From: Pseudodesulfovibrio sp. 5S69
Lineage (GTDB): Bacteria > Desulfobacterota > Desulfovibrionia > Desulfovibrionales > Desulfovibrionaceae
DNA length: 64,000 nt
Direction: 5' to 3'
Assembly: GCF_037094465.1 (NCBI RefSeq)
Contig: NZ_CP146609.1
Span: 1,427,501-1,491,500 of the forward strand
Shown: piece after piece, positions 33,062 to 41,573 of the stretch
Position numbering within the stretch: position 1 is the stretch's first letter
Layout of the letters: each line of letters starts with the position of its first letter
Notes under the pieces: model-generated
The model's database searches: none
Seen by the model: the letters and a program-made list of their open reading frames with translations, nothing else
What the model was told of the DNA's origin: nothing
Translations under genes and position numbers: made by a program

Positions 33062-35635
33062 ATGGGCCTGTTCGACTGGCTGCGCTTCCGCAAGAAGGAA
33101 AAGACCCCCGAGGAGCGGGCCGAGATGCGCCGCGTCTTCGCCACGCGCTACGACCATTTCCGGCTGCTCATCCAGGCCAACACCCGGGCCCACGAACTCA
33201 TGGGCGAACTGGAGGAGGCCCTGCGCGGTTTCACCCCCTACGGCATGCACTTCGTGCGCACCCTGTGCACGCGCATCTCCACTTCCATCTACCAGATGGT
33301 CCGCCACCTGGGGGAGCTGGAGACGCAGGGCCACGACGACCTGGTCGCGGCCATGCAGGCCATCAACGAGCGGATCATGGAGGAGCTGGAGCCCGAGGTC
33401 CACGCCGTGGGCGGCGAACCGGTCATCGACCTGGCCGAGGTCAACCGCGACCACGCCGACCTGTGCGGCCCCAAGATGGCCATGCTCGGCGAGGCCGGGG
33501 CCAGCCTGGGCCTGCGCATCCCGTCCGGCTTCGTCATCACCGTGGCCGCCTACCAGCGGTTCGCCCAGAGCCAGGGGCTCGGCGTGGAGATCGACCGACT
33601 CATCCAGACCATGGCGGGCGATGACCGCGAGTCCGTGTTCCAGGCCTCGTCCAGCATCATGCAGCTGATCATGGAGACCCGCCTGCCCGACGACCTGGCC
33701 GAGGCCATCCTGGCCGCTTATGACCGGCTGGCCGGGACCTTGGGCGCGCCGCCGGATCTGGCCGTGCGATCCAGCGCGCTGGGCGAGGACATCGAGGGCT
33801 CGTCCTTTGCGGGCCAGTACCGGTCCGTGCTCAACGTGGACCGCTCCTCCCTGCTCGACGCCTACAAGGAGGTGGTCGCCTCCAAATATTCCCGCCAGGC
33901 CATGGCCTACCGGCTGAGCCACGGCATCCGCGACGACGACGTGGCCATGTCCGTGGGCTGCATGACCATGGTCGAGGCCTCGGCCGGGGGCGTGGCCTAT
34001 TCCGGCAACCCGGTCAACGTGCGCGACGACCGCGTGTCCATCAGCTCGGTCTGGGGGTTGCCCAAGCCGGTGGTGGACGGCACGGCCGGGACCGACGAAT
34101 TTATCGTCGCCCGCGACCCCCTGCGCGTGGAGGAGGTCCATGTGGCCGAGAAGGCCGACATGTACGTATGCAGCCCGCACGAGGGCGTGTGTCGCGAGGA
34201 GTTGACCGGGGACAAGGGGACGCAGCCGTCCCTGACCGGGGAGCAGGCCCTGCTCGTGGCCCGCGAGACCGTGCGCATCGAGGAGCATTTCGGCACACCC
34301 CAGGACATCGAATGGGCCATGACCCCGGACGGGGCCTTCCATCTGCTGCAATGCCGCCCGCTCATGCGCGTCATTTCCGGAGGCGACTCGGCGCCCGCGG
34401 CCAACCTGCCCGAACCGGTGCTGACCGGCGGGCGGACCGCCAGCCCGGGCGTGGGCGTGGGCCCGGCCTTCACCTTGCGCAAGGATGTGGACGCCCTGAC
34501 CTTTCCGGACGGCGGGGTGCTCATCCTGCGTCAGGCCCTGCCCAGCCGGGCGGCGCTGCTGGACCGCGCCAGCGCCCTCATCTCCGAGCAGGGCGGCATG
34601 GCCGGGCACCTGGCCAACGTGGCCCGCGAGTTCGGGGTCCCGGCCCTGTTCGGGGTCAAGGACGCGGTGGGCCGGTTCGAGAACGGCCGCATCCTGACCG
34701 TGGACGCCGAGGGGCGTGCGGTCTACGACGGCGCGGTGGAGGCCCTGCTCAAGGACACCCCCCGGCAGCGGATCATGCGCGGCAGCCCGGTCCAGGGCGC
34801 CCTGCGCAAGGCCGCCCGCCACATCGTCCGCCTGAACCTGACCAACCCGGAGTCCCCGGAATTCAAGCCCGCCAACTGCCGGACCCTGCACGACGTCATG
34901 CGCTACTGCCATGAGCGGGCCGTGAACGTCATGTTCGAGTTCGGCACCCACGATGACTACATCGAGGCCGCCAGCCGCCAGCTCATCTGCGACGTGCCCA
35001 AGCAGTTCTGGATCCTCAACCTGGACGACGGGTTCTCGCCCGAGGGCCTGGCGCGCAAGGACCGCTGCATCCTGCTCGAACACATCGTCTCCTATCCCAT
35101 GCAGATGCTTTGGGAGGGCATGCAGGCCGTGCCCTGGGAAGGCCCGCCGCCGGTCCACGGCCGGGGGCTCATGTCGGTCATGTTCGAGGCCACCATGAAC
35201 CCGGACCTGGTCCCGTCCGCGGGCACCCGCTACACCCAGAAGAACTATTTCATGGTCTCGAAGAACTACTGTTCGCTCCAGTCCCGCTTCGGCTTCCACT
35301 TCTGCGGGGTCGAGGCCCTGGTCGGCGAGCGGATCAGCGAGAACTACGCCTCCTTCCAGTTCAAGGGCGGGGCCGCCAACATGGAGCGCCGCATCCGTCG
35401 CGCCCGGTTCGTGGGCGACCTCCTGGAGATGTTCGACTTCCGCGTCCGCGTGCGCCAGGACAACATGTTCGCCCGCGTCGAGGGCCTGGACCACGACACC
35501 ATGGGCCACCGTCTCAAGATCATCGGCTACCTCATCACCCACACCCGCCAGCTCGACATGATCATGTCCGACGACGCCGCCGTCGCCCGCCGCAAGGAAC
35601 GGTTCCTCAAGGACTTCAAGTTGTTCGATGGATGA
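33062..35635 (+). CDS. PEP-synthase-like phosphotransferase (ATP-grasp plus His swivelling domain, no PEP barrel recognised)
   Basis: An 857-residue protein. Residues 1-135 are a helical N-terminus of unknown type. Residues about 136-435 form a PPDK/PPS-type ATP-grasp domain: 'AVRSSALGEDIEGSSFAGQY', 'GGVAYSGNP', and 'TPQDIEWAM' with 'LLQCRPLM'. Residues about 450-560 form the PEP-utilising mobile domain with phospho-acceptor His516 in 'SEQGGMAGHLANVAREFGVP'. The last about 270 residues ('CRTLHDVMRYCHERAVNVMF') do not show the PEP/pyruvate TIM-barrel motifs of PPS or PPDK. By analogy with rifampin phosphotransferase, a beta-phosphate from ATP may pass through His516 to an unknown acceptor. It is the last gene of the kinase-receiver operon; ATG 33062 has AAAGGACG upstream. 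Confidence 0.8.
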   Translation: MGLFDWLRFRKKEKTPEERAEMRRVFATRYDHFRLLIQANTRAHELMGELEEALRGFTPYGMHFVRTLCTRISTSIYQMVRHLGELETQGHDDLVAAMQAINERIMEELEPEVHAVGGEPVIDLAEVNRDHADLCGPKMAMLGEAGASLGLRIPSGFVITVAAYQRFAQSQGLGVEIDRLIQTMAGDDRESVFQASSSIMQLIMETRLPDDLAEAILAAYDRLAGTLGAPPDLAVRSSALGEDIEGSSFAGQYRSVLNVDRSSLLDAYKEVVASKYSRQAMAYRLSHGIRDDDVAMSVGCMTMVEASAGGVAYSGNPVNVRDDRVSISSVWGLPKPVVDGTAGTDEFIVARDPLRVEEVHVAEKADMYVCSPHEGVCREELTGDKGTQPSLTGEQALLVARETVRIEEHFGTPQDIEWAMTPDGAFHLLQCRPLMRVISGGDSAPAANLPEPVLTGGRTASPGVGVGPAFTLRKDVDALTFPDGGVLILRQALPSRAALLDRASALISEQGGMAGHLANVAREFGVPALFGVKDAVGRFENGRILTVDAEGRAVYDGAVEALLKDTPRQRIMRGSPVQGALRKAARHIVRLNLTNPESPEFKPANCRTLHDVMRYCHERAVNVMFEFGTHDDYIEAASRQLICDVPKQFWILNLDDGFSPEGLARKDRCILLEHIVSYPMQMLWEGMQAVPWEGPPPVHGRGLMSVMFEATMNPDLVPSAGTRYTQKNYFMVSKNYCSLQSRFGFHFCGVEALVGERISENYASFQFKGGAANMERRIRRARFVGDLLEMFDFRVRVRQDNMFARVEGLDHDTMGHRLKIIGYLITHTRQLDMIMSDDAAVARRKERFLKDFKLFDG

Positions 35636-35752
35636 GCCTCCAGCGGCCGGGGAAGGGAGAAGGGAACCCTTTGAGAAAAGGGTTCCTTCTCCCTTCCCCG
35701 GACTCTCATCCCTCATCCTTCCTGAACTCTTTATCGCCGCTTCGCGGGGCGG
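35636..35752 (+). repeat. Dispersed intergenic palindromic repeat, copy 7
   Basis: Begins GCCTCCAGCGGCCGGGGAAG, core hairpin GGGAACCCTTTGAGAAAAGGGTTCC, then CATCCTTCCTGAACTCTTTA and the end block CGCTTCGCGGGGCGG. It starts on the base after the phosphotransferase stop, so the repeat probably shapes that transcript's 3' end. Confidence 0.8.
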
Positions 35753-35776
35753 TCCCCTCAGATAAATAAAAGCGCC

Positions 35777-35798
35777 TTTGGATGCCCCGGCATCCAAA
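35777..35798. repeat. Short perfect inverted repeat
   Basis: TTTGGATGCC-CC-GGCATCCAAA, 10-bp arms. It lies between convergent operons in the gene-free stretch 35753-35948; nothing else recognisable is seen there. Confidence 0.6.
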
Positions 35799-35944
35799 CA
35801 GCGCCCATAAGAAACCACGGCCTTCGATCCCACCGCCGCGTTCCCCCCCCCTTTGGAGCGATTCGGGTGCGCAGCACCCGACAGCGGCTCTCTCTTTTCC
35901 CCGTCGTACGTGCGTCCTCGGAAGCCGCCCTCTCACCAGATCCA

Positions 35945-35982
35945 AGAAAAAAGGCGGCTCCCGTAGAGGAGCCGCCTTATTT
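35945..35982 (-). terminator. Rho-independent terminator of the tmc operon
   Basis: On the minus strand AAGGCGGCTCC pairs with GGAGCCGCC(TT) around a six-base loop, followed by TTTTTTCTT. It lies about 22 bp after the tmcA stop. Confidence 0.9.
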
Positions 35983-36003
35983 TCGGGGGTCTATCCTAAT
36001 CTA

Positions 36004-36405
36004 TTAGGATTTAGGATGGCATTGGGCGCAGGCGACCGGGCCCTTGCCTTCCTTCTTGTGACAGCCCTGGCACTGGAGGTGGTAGGCGCGCATGAGCGGG
36101 GTGCCGCCGTCGGTGCGCTTCTCCGCGTGGCAGGAGCTGCAAGGCTCGCCCTCGGAGGATTCTTCCATGTTGCGGGTGCCGTCGTCGTTCTTGGAATGGT
36201 GGCAGATGACGCAGTCGTCCAGGCCGGCCTTTTCGTTGTGTGCGTCATGCATGAAGGGCACGCGGGGGCGTTCGAGCTTGGCGAAGCCGTCCACGGGCAC
36301 CTGGGTCATGTCGTCCTGGGAAAAGGCCGTGGGGGCCATGTACACGACGACCAGCAGAGTGACGGTCAGCATGGAGGCCGCGAGTGTGAAGGTATTCTTT
36401 TTCAT
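36004..36405 (-). CDS. tmcA: Type II tetraheme cytochrome c3, periplasmic subunit of the Tmc complex
   Basis: A 133-residue exported cytochrome. Signal peptide 'LAASMLTVTLLVVVYMAPTAFS'-like stretch is followed by four heme-binding sites: 'CVICHHSK', 'CSSCHAEK', 'CQGCHKKE' and 'CAQCHPKS'. Additional His residues ('MHDAHNE', 'RAYHLQ') supply the bis-His axial ligands. This is the acidic type II cytochrome c3 that accepts electrons from type I c3/hydrogenase or formate dehydrogenase and passes them to TmcB-TmcC. It is the last gene of the operon, 9 bp after tmcB. Confidence 0.93.
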   Translation of the reverse strand: MKKNTFTLAASMLTVTLLVVVYMAPTAFSQDDMTQVPVDGFAKLERPRVPFMHDAHNEKAGLDDCVICHHSKNDDGTRNMEESSEGEPCSSCHAEKRTDGGTPLMRAYHLQCQGCHKKEGKGPVACAQCHPKS

Positions 36406-36414
36406 GGCGTCCTC

Positions 36415-37734
36415 CTAGACTTCCGGTTTTTCCATCAGTTCGTAGATGATGTCACTGATGAACTTGCCGTGCATTCCGAGATCATAGTAGCCGATGATGT
36501 CTTCGATGCCGCCGTGGCAGTTGTGGCAGGGGATGACCACGTCGTGCACGCCGGTCGCCTTGAGCTGCTCGGCCTTGACGCGGTTGCCGGTCATGCGGGT
36601 GTTCTTGAACGGCGGCCCGCAGTTGATCACGCCGCCGCCCGCGCAGCAGCAGTAGTTGTGCTCGCGGTTGGGGGTCATCTCGACCACTTCCTTGCACAGG
36701 AAGTGGACCACGTCGCGCAGCTTGTCCATGAGGCCCCGGCCGCGGATGATGTTGCACGGATCCTGGATGGTCACCGGGTTCTCGTACTGGTGGGTGATCT
36801 TGATCTTGCCCTCGTTGATCAGCTCCCAGTAGAACTCGATGGCGTGGTTGACCGGGACCGGCATCTTCTTGTGGCCGAGCCAGCGGTTGCCCATGTCGTA
36901 GACCGAACGGAAGGCGTGGCCGCACTCGCCCATGACGATGCGCTTGACGCGCAGCTTCTGGGCGGACTCGTAGTGGGCGCGTTTGAGGCGGCCCATGTTT
37001 TCGAAGTCGCCCACGAACATGCACATGTCCGAGTTGTCCCAGCCGGGATGCGACGGCATGGTCCAGTCGATGCCGGCGGCGTTCATGATGGCCGCGGCCT
37101 GGTAGATGAGCTGGGTCCGGAACTTGGGTTCCGGGGCGATGACCGAGTAGTAGACCTCGGCCCCTTCCTTGTCGAGCGGGATGCGCAGGTCCGGGAACTC
37201 GTCTCTCGCCTCGTCCTCCTGCCACTGCAGGGAGTCGATCCACTCGTCGTCCTTGACCCACATCTGGTTCATGGTCGAGGCGTGGGAGTGGGCGGTGTCG
37301 CGGATGTACTGCGGGACCACATCCAGCAGGTAGCAGATGCGGCGCACCATGGACATGATGTAGCCGGTGTCGATGCCGATGGGACAGTAGTGGGCGCACC
37401 GCTTGCAGAGGTTGCACTCGGTGTAGGCCATCTGGGCCATCTCGTAGATCCGCTGGGGCGAGACCTTGCCCTTCTTGTCCATCAGTTCGTACATGGTCTC
37501 GGTGGCCTTGTTCACGGGCGAGTAGCTCGGGTCGGCGTCGTGGGACATGTAGTAGTGGCAGCCCTGTGAACAGAGGCCGCACCGCATGCACGTCTCCTTG
37601 TACGCCCGGAGTTTGGCACCGGTTTCACCTTTGAGCACCTGGTTGACCACCTTCTCGATTTTGTCGGTGGTCAACGCGGCGACGCCGGCTTCAAGGCCGA
37701 CATCGGATATGATTCTGTCAGCTATGTGACTCAT
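36415..37734 (-). CDS. tmcB: HdrD-like Fe-S protein, cytoplasmic subunit of the Tmc complex
   Basis: A 439-residue protein. The N-terminal region carries two [4Fe-4S] sites: 'CMRCGLCSQGCHYYMSH' and 'ECNLCKRCAHYCPIGIDTGY'. The C-terminal half has two CCG-type cysteine domains as in heterodisulfide reductase HdrD: 'MGECGHAFRSVYDMG' and 'HNYCCCAGGGVINCGPP', plus 'VIPCHNCHGGIEDII'. It has no signal peptide, so it faces the cytoplasm and is expected to link menaquinol or membrane heme b to a cytoplasmic acceptor. TmcB relates to DsrK and HmeD, but the neighbours point to Tmc. It lies 33 bp after tmcC. Confidence 0.92.
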   Translation of the reverse strand: MSHIADRIISDVGLEAGVAALTTDKIEKVVNQVLKGETGAKLRAYKETCMRCGLCSQGCHYYMSHDADPSYSPVNKATETMYELMDKKGKVSPQRIYEMAQMAYTECNLCKRCAHYCPIGIDTGYIMSMVRRICYLLDVVPQYIRDTAHSHASTMNQMWVKDDEWIDSLQWQEDEARDEFPDLRIPLDKEGAEVYYSVIAPEPKFRTQLIYQAAAIMNAAGIDWTMPSHPGWDNSDMCMFVGDFENMGRLKRAHYESAQKLRVKRIVMGECGHAFRSVYDMGNRWLGHKKMPVPVNHAIEFYWELINEGKIKITHQYENPVTIQDPCNIIRGRGLMDKLRDVVHFLCKEVVEMTPNREHNYCCCAGGGVINCGPPFKNTRMTGNRVKAEQLKATGVHDVVIPCHNCHGGIEDIIGYYDLGMHGKFISDIIYELMEKPEV

Positions 37735-37767
37735 TATTCGTACCTCGCGTTACTGTGATGGTTTGGC

Positions 37768-38427
37768 CTACCAGTCGTGGGCATGGCGGACGCCGCCGAA
37801 CTCGGACCCCATGTACGCCCTGGTGAACAGGACGAACAGCGCGTGGCTCAGGCGGGTGAACGGGATCAGGGCGATCAGCAGCTCACCGGAGAGCACATGC
37901 AGGGTGGTCATGACCAGGGGCGAGCCGACCTGATGGTAGGCCAGGACGCCGGTGATGAACGGCAGGGCCACGAGGACCAGGGCAAACCAATCCTGGCAGC
38001 GGGTGACGCCCTTGACGTGCGGCAGCGCGAAGCGGCGGTACGCGAAGACGGCGCAGCAGGCCAGGGCCACGAAGCTGACGATGTCGCCGAACTGCGACGG
38101 CAGGCCCGGAATGGAGATGCCGAACGCGGTGTCCCACAAGACGACGTGCGCACCCAGGAATACGGCCACCAGCAGGAAGCAGAGGTGGAAGATGAAGGTG
38201 GTCACGGTCATCAGGGGGTCGGACTTCCAGCCCATGGACTTGAACGGGACCATCCAGACCAGGATGGAGCGGAGCCCGTAGTACCAGCTCATGTAGGCGA
38301 TGGAGGAGCCGTCCTTGGCCTTGGCCAGCGAATACATGCTGACCAGCCGGTAGATGGCGCCCAGGATGAAGATGCCGAAGGCGATCCAGGCGAGGGGGCC
38401 GGTGGCGAAGACATAGAAATCAGTCAT
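37768..38427 (-). CDS. tmcC: Membrane cytochrome b-type subunit of the Tmc complex
   Basis: A 219-residue integral membrane protein with about five or six helices, NarI/DsrM-like. 'TGPLAWIAFGIFILGAIYR' opens the first helix, followed by 'FIFHLCFLLVAVFLGAHVVL', 'VALACCAVFAYRRFALP', 'LVALPFITGVLAYHQ' and 'LIALIPFTRLSHALFVLF'. Histidines in helices ('HLCF', 'GAHVVLW', 'HVLSGELL', 'RLSHALF') are likely heme b ligands. It sits between tmcD and tmcB and should carry electrons between TmcA and TmcB across the membrane. Confidence 0.9.
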   Translation of the reverse strand: MTDFYVFATGPLAWIAFGIFILGAIYRLVSMYSLAKAKDGSSIAYMSWYYGLRSILVWMVPFKSMGWKSDPLMTVTTFIFHLCFLLVAVFLGAHVVLWDTAFGISIPGLPSQFGDIVSFVALACCAVFAYRRFALPHVKGVTRCQDWFALVLVALPFITGVLAYHQVGSPLVMTTLHVLSGELLIALIPFTRLSHALFVLFTRAYMGSEFGGVRHAHDW

Positions 38428-38439
38428 ATCAGCTCCCCC

Positions 38440-39699
38440 TTAGAAGTCGCATACTTCCGCGACGATGCGGACGTAGCTGTTGTTCTCGATGGCGCGGATG
38501 AGCACCTTGGTGCCGTCCTCGCTGAAGATCGGCGGCCACACGGCGTCGAAGTCCCGTTCAAAGGACTTGCCGTTGACCAGGATGCGGAATCTGCCGTTCT
38601 TTTCCACCTTGGCGGCCACGGTCTTGGAATCCGGGGAGAAGACCGCGGGCCAGGCCATGTCGTAGGTGCCGGACCAGGGGGTGCCGTCCACCACGATGCG
38701 GAAGTCTTCGTTGCAGTCCGAGGCCAGGATGGCGGCGCGCTGCCCGTCGGGGCTGACCACCAGGTCGGACACGGTGGGCCAGGTCTCGTTCCAGGCGGCG
38801 TTGTCCACGCAGGCGGTGAACTGGCCGTAGCTGGTGGCCACTACGGCCCACAGCTTCTCGCCGGAGGCGTCGTACTGGAGGTAGAGGCACTGGACGTAGC
38901 GGGGTTCCCACAGGGTCTTGCCGTCCTTGTCCACGCCCCACTTGCCGGCCACGCGGACCGGGGCGGCCACGCCGCCGTCCTTGGGACAGAAGACCGGCTC
39001 CCAGACCTGGTTGTAGGTGGTGGGCCAGGGCTTGTCGTCGACCACGATGGTGTGGGCGTAGACCGTGGTCCGGCAGGTGGCTGCCAGGGAGTCCCCGGCG
39101 TTGTTGAACACCGGGTTCCAGATGTTGACGTAGCGGCCCTTCCAGGCCTCGCCGTTCACGGCCACGGTGTACACGCCGCGCTTGAACCCTTCGATGTCGG
39201 CGGCGGCCAGGCTGTCGGCCTGGACCACGGCGGCGGTGTTCGCGCCGTCCTTGGACAGGGCGGGCATGTTGGCGTTTTCATACAGGTTTTCCCAAGGCTC
39301 GCCGTTGACGCACATGCCGTACTGTTCCATGGACTTGTACATGGTGGCGATGACGGAGCCGTCCTCGCTGAACATGGTGTCCCAGATGTAGTCGGTGGTC
39401 TCGCCGACGGCTTCGCCGTCCACGACCAGGACCCATTCCATGTCCTGCTGGCAGATGGCGGTCAGGCGACCGTCAGGGGAGAATTTCGGATACCAGATCT
39501 TTTCGAACGTGGCTTCCCAGACCGAGTCGTTGGTTCGAACGGAGAATTCGCCGTCGCCGACCTTGACGATCGCGACGAAGGTCTCGCCGTCGGGCGAGAC
39601 GTACGGCTCTTCCTGCCATTCGTGTCCTTCGAGGAGGGAGAGGGATTTAACGACCGTTTTTTGGCCGGGTTCCCAATCCCATGAGGAGATTTTTCCCAT
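38440..39699 (-). CDS. tmcD: Tmc complex subunit TmcD (WD40-like repeat protein)
   Basis: A 419-residue cytoplasmic protein built from repeated beta-propeller blades. Repeating units have the form 'VNGEPWENLYENANMPALSK', 'VNGEAWKGRYVNIWNPVFNN', 'DKPWPTTYNQVWEPVF', 'GTPWSGTYDMAWPAVFSPD' and 'GKSFERDFDAVWPPIFSEDG'. They are rich in Trp, as described for TmcD. The biochemical role is unknown; it is a component of the complex. I prefer ATG 39699 ('MGKISSWDWEPGQ'), with AAGGGGGT upstream, over ATG 39744. It is the first gene of the operon (order D-C-B-A). tmcC begins 12 bp after it. Confidence 0.85.
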   Translation of the reverse strand: MGKISSWDWEPGQKTVVKSLSLLEGHEWQEEPYVSPDGETFVAIVKVGDGEFSVRTNDSVWEATFEKIWYPKFSPDGRLTAICQQDMEWVLVVDGEAVGETTDYIWDTMFSEDGSVIATMYKSMEQYGMCVNGEPWENLYENANMPALSKDGANTAAVVQADSLAAADIEGFKRGVYTVAVNGEAWKGRYVNIWNPVFNNAGDSLAATCRTTVYAHTIVVDDKPWPTTYNQVWEPVFCPKDGGVAAPVRVAGKWGVDKDGKTLWEPRYVQCLYLQYDASGEKLWAVVATSYGQFTACVDNAAWNETWPTVSDLVVSPDGQRAAILASDCNEDFRIVVDGTPWSGTYDMAWPAVFSPDSKTVAAKVEKNGRFRILVNGKSFERDFDAVWPPIFSEDGTKVLIRAIENNSYVRIVAEVCDF

Positions 39700-40398
39700 A
39701 GCACCCCCTTGTGTTGTGACACCGCCCCCCATGGGGAGCGGCAAAAATCATCCCGCCCAGGGGCGAGACCGTTCATTCAACGCGGGGTCGTATGCATCCG
39801 GCGGCGGTCACTTCGGGCCATCCCGGCAAGGTCATCGGATTGCAGCCATCCGCCCGGCCCACGGTACGCAGCCCGGCGGGTGTGTCTGAATCCAAGGGAT
39901 GACCCGGTCAAAGGTGGCGCAGCCCTTCATGAGCGATCTTCCCAGGATCGTCGCCCCTGACGCTTTCGACTCCCAAGGATCCGAGGCGGTCCGGTGGCCA
40001 GCGCCGACCGAACCAGGATGTGCATCCCTTCCCGAAGTGCACCCTCGATTCCGTTGCTGATATCAGCTAAAATCTCGGGCCCAAGACACGGCTGGGCAGG
40101 AAATGTTCAAACATTCCCATATGTTACCTACAGCCCGCAACCTCTTGGCCTGAGACAGAGCTATGTATAAGCACATGGCAAGAAAATAGTCCATTCTTTT
40201 CAGAGTTAAATGGGTATTCCACACCTGTCAGGTTCGTTATTTTTCGGTAAAATAGCGAAACGATCCCCGGATTTGGCTCAACGGCGGGGTTGAGGGGCAT
40301 TTCCCTCCCGGAAAGGGAGGAGTTGACCGGTTAGGACAGGACGCCGGCCGTGTCGGTCGGCGTCCTGTTCGGGGGGCGAATCGGGGAAGTGGGGAGGG
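39700..40398. promoter_or_regulatory. Long gene-free region upstream of tmcDCBA
   Basis: About 700 bp without a credible gene. It contains a clean palindrome AATGTT-CA-AACATT (40102-40115), an AT-rich stretch (about 40130-40260) likely to hold the tmc promoter, and a hairpin CCCTCC-CGGAAA-GGGAGG near 40305-40322. A long stem AGGACGCCGGCCG / CGGTCGGCGTCCT (about 40339-40367) lies near the 3' end of the Tad genes and may be their terminator. I cannot identify a known riboswitch or regulator site. Confidence 0.4.
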
Positions 40399-41568
40399 CT
40401 ATTGGCGGCTCGAATCGAGCATGAGGCGGCTGATGCGCAGGAGGCAGTCCGAGCCGTCGGCGTCGGGATCCACGGCCACGGTGTTGATGAACCGCGCCTG
40501 GACGTTGCCCGTGCTGTCCACGTTCTCGATGAAGAAGGCGCCCATCTCGTAGACGGTCAGGGTGTTGCGCCCGCCGCTGGGCGGGTAGCGCGGGTCGTAG
40601 AAGGAGATGATGACCACGCGCGGGCTGTCCATGGGGTCGCTGAAGACGCTGCCTTCGATGGCGTTGGCGGATTCGTCCCAGGCGGCGTAGGGGTCGAGCC
40701 CGATGAGGGCGGAGGCCCCGGCCTTGACGGGCCCGGCGGAGTTGCCGGGTTCGAGGAGCAGTTCGTCGCCGGGGGCCACGGTGGCGAAGCTGTTGGAGCC
40801 GGTGCACCCCTCGATGTTCTCCTTGACCATGGCCGCGCCGGTGATGGGGTCGCCCTTGTTCACCGGGGGCAGGTCCACCAGGTTGTACTGGCCGGGCACG
40901 ATGGCCAGGCTCGGGTCGCCGGGCTTGATGATGATCTGAGTGCCGATGTCGTCCTGGGTGTAGCCCAGCACGTTGACCGTGGCCATCTCCTGCGGGCTCT
41001 CCACGTCCAGGGTCCCGTTCTGGTAGTACTTGGTCCCGGGCGCGGCCTCGTCGTCCCACTCGTACTTGGTGGGTACCACGAACGGCTTGGCGCACTTGCT
41101 CGAACACATGCCCGCCAGCCCGGCCCGCGAGGTCACGGTGATGTTCATGGCGGGCTTGCCCACGGCCTTGCCGAAGTACAGGGGAAAGGCATTGTCGCGC
41201 AGGCCGGTCAGGGAGATGGTCACCTCCACCTGGTTGGGCTCTTTCTCGTCGGGCACGCCGTCGCGCAGGAAGACGATGTCCGCGTCGGTCAGGGCCTTGG
41301 CGGGCACGTCGGCGTCGGTCAGGTTGCGGGTGGCGTAGTTGGTCACGATCAGGCGGAGCTTCTGCATGTCCCGGCCCTCGGCCAGCAGGGAATTGGCCCC
41401 GGCCAGGGCTCCGGCGTCCGCCGCCGTCTGCAGGGCGCTGCGCTTGAGGTAGGCCCGGCCGAGGTCCACGGCCAGGGCGGTCAGGCCCATGAGGGCGGCC
41501 ATGCACATGCTGACCAGCACGGTGGCGAAGCCGCGTTCGTTGTTCAGTCCTTGGAGGGGATTGCGCAT
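40399..41568 (-). CDS. TadG-like pilus-assembly protein (von Willebrand-less form)
   Basis: A 389-residue protein. The N-terminus 'RNPLQGLNNERGFATVLVSM' and helix 'CMAALMGLTALAVDLGRAYL' form the Tad/Flp prepilin-like anchor with 'KRSALQTAADAGALAGANSL' (putative Flp pilus-assembly TadG family). The rest is extracytoplasmic and beta-rich: 'NQVEVTISLTGLRDNAFPLYF' area, 'FINTVAVDPDADGSDCLLRI'. It has four Cys (e.g. 'MCSSKCAK'). ATG 41568 is preferred to a longer reading. It is the last of three pseudopilin-like genes; no TadA ATPase or TadB/C platform is in the window, so these genes depend on a machinery elsewhere. Confidence 0.78.
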   Translation of the reverse strand: MRNPLQGLNNERGFATVLVSMCMAALMGLTALAVDLGRAYLKRSALQTAADAGALAGANSLLAEGRDMQKLRLIVTNYATRNLTDADVPAKALTDADIVFLRDGVPDEKEPNQVEVTISLTGLRDNAFPLYFGKAVGKPAMNITVTSRAGLAGMCSSKCAKPFVVPTKYEWDDEAAPGTKYYQNGTLDVESPQEMATVNVLGYTQDDIGTQIIIKPGDPSLAIVPGQYNLVDLPPVNKGDPITGAAMVKENIEGCTGSNSFATVAPGDELLLEPGNSAGPVKAGASALIGLDPYAAWDESANAIEGSVFSDPMDSPRVVIISFYDPRYPPSGGRNTLTVYEMGAFFIENVDSTGNVQARFINTVAVDPDADGSDCLLRISRLMLDSSRQ

Positions 41569-41573
41569 GGCCG

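Noticed and set aside
36415..37734. DsrK or HmeD instead of TmcB
   Set aside because: Neighbouring tetraheme type II cytochrome c3, small cytochrome b and Trp-rich repeat protein fit the Tmc complex, not Dsr or Hme.
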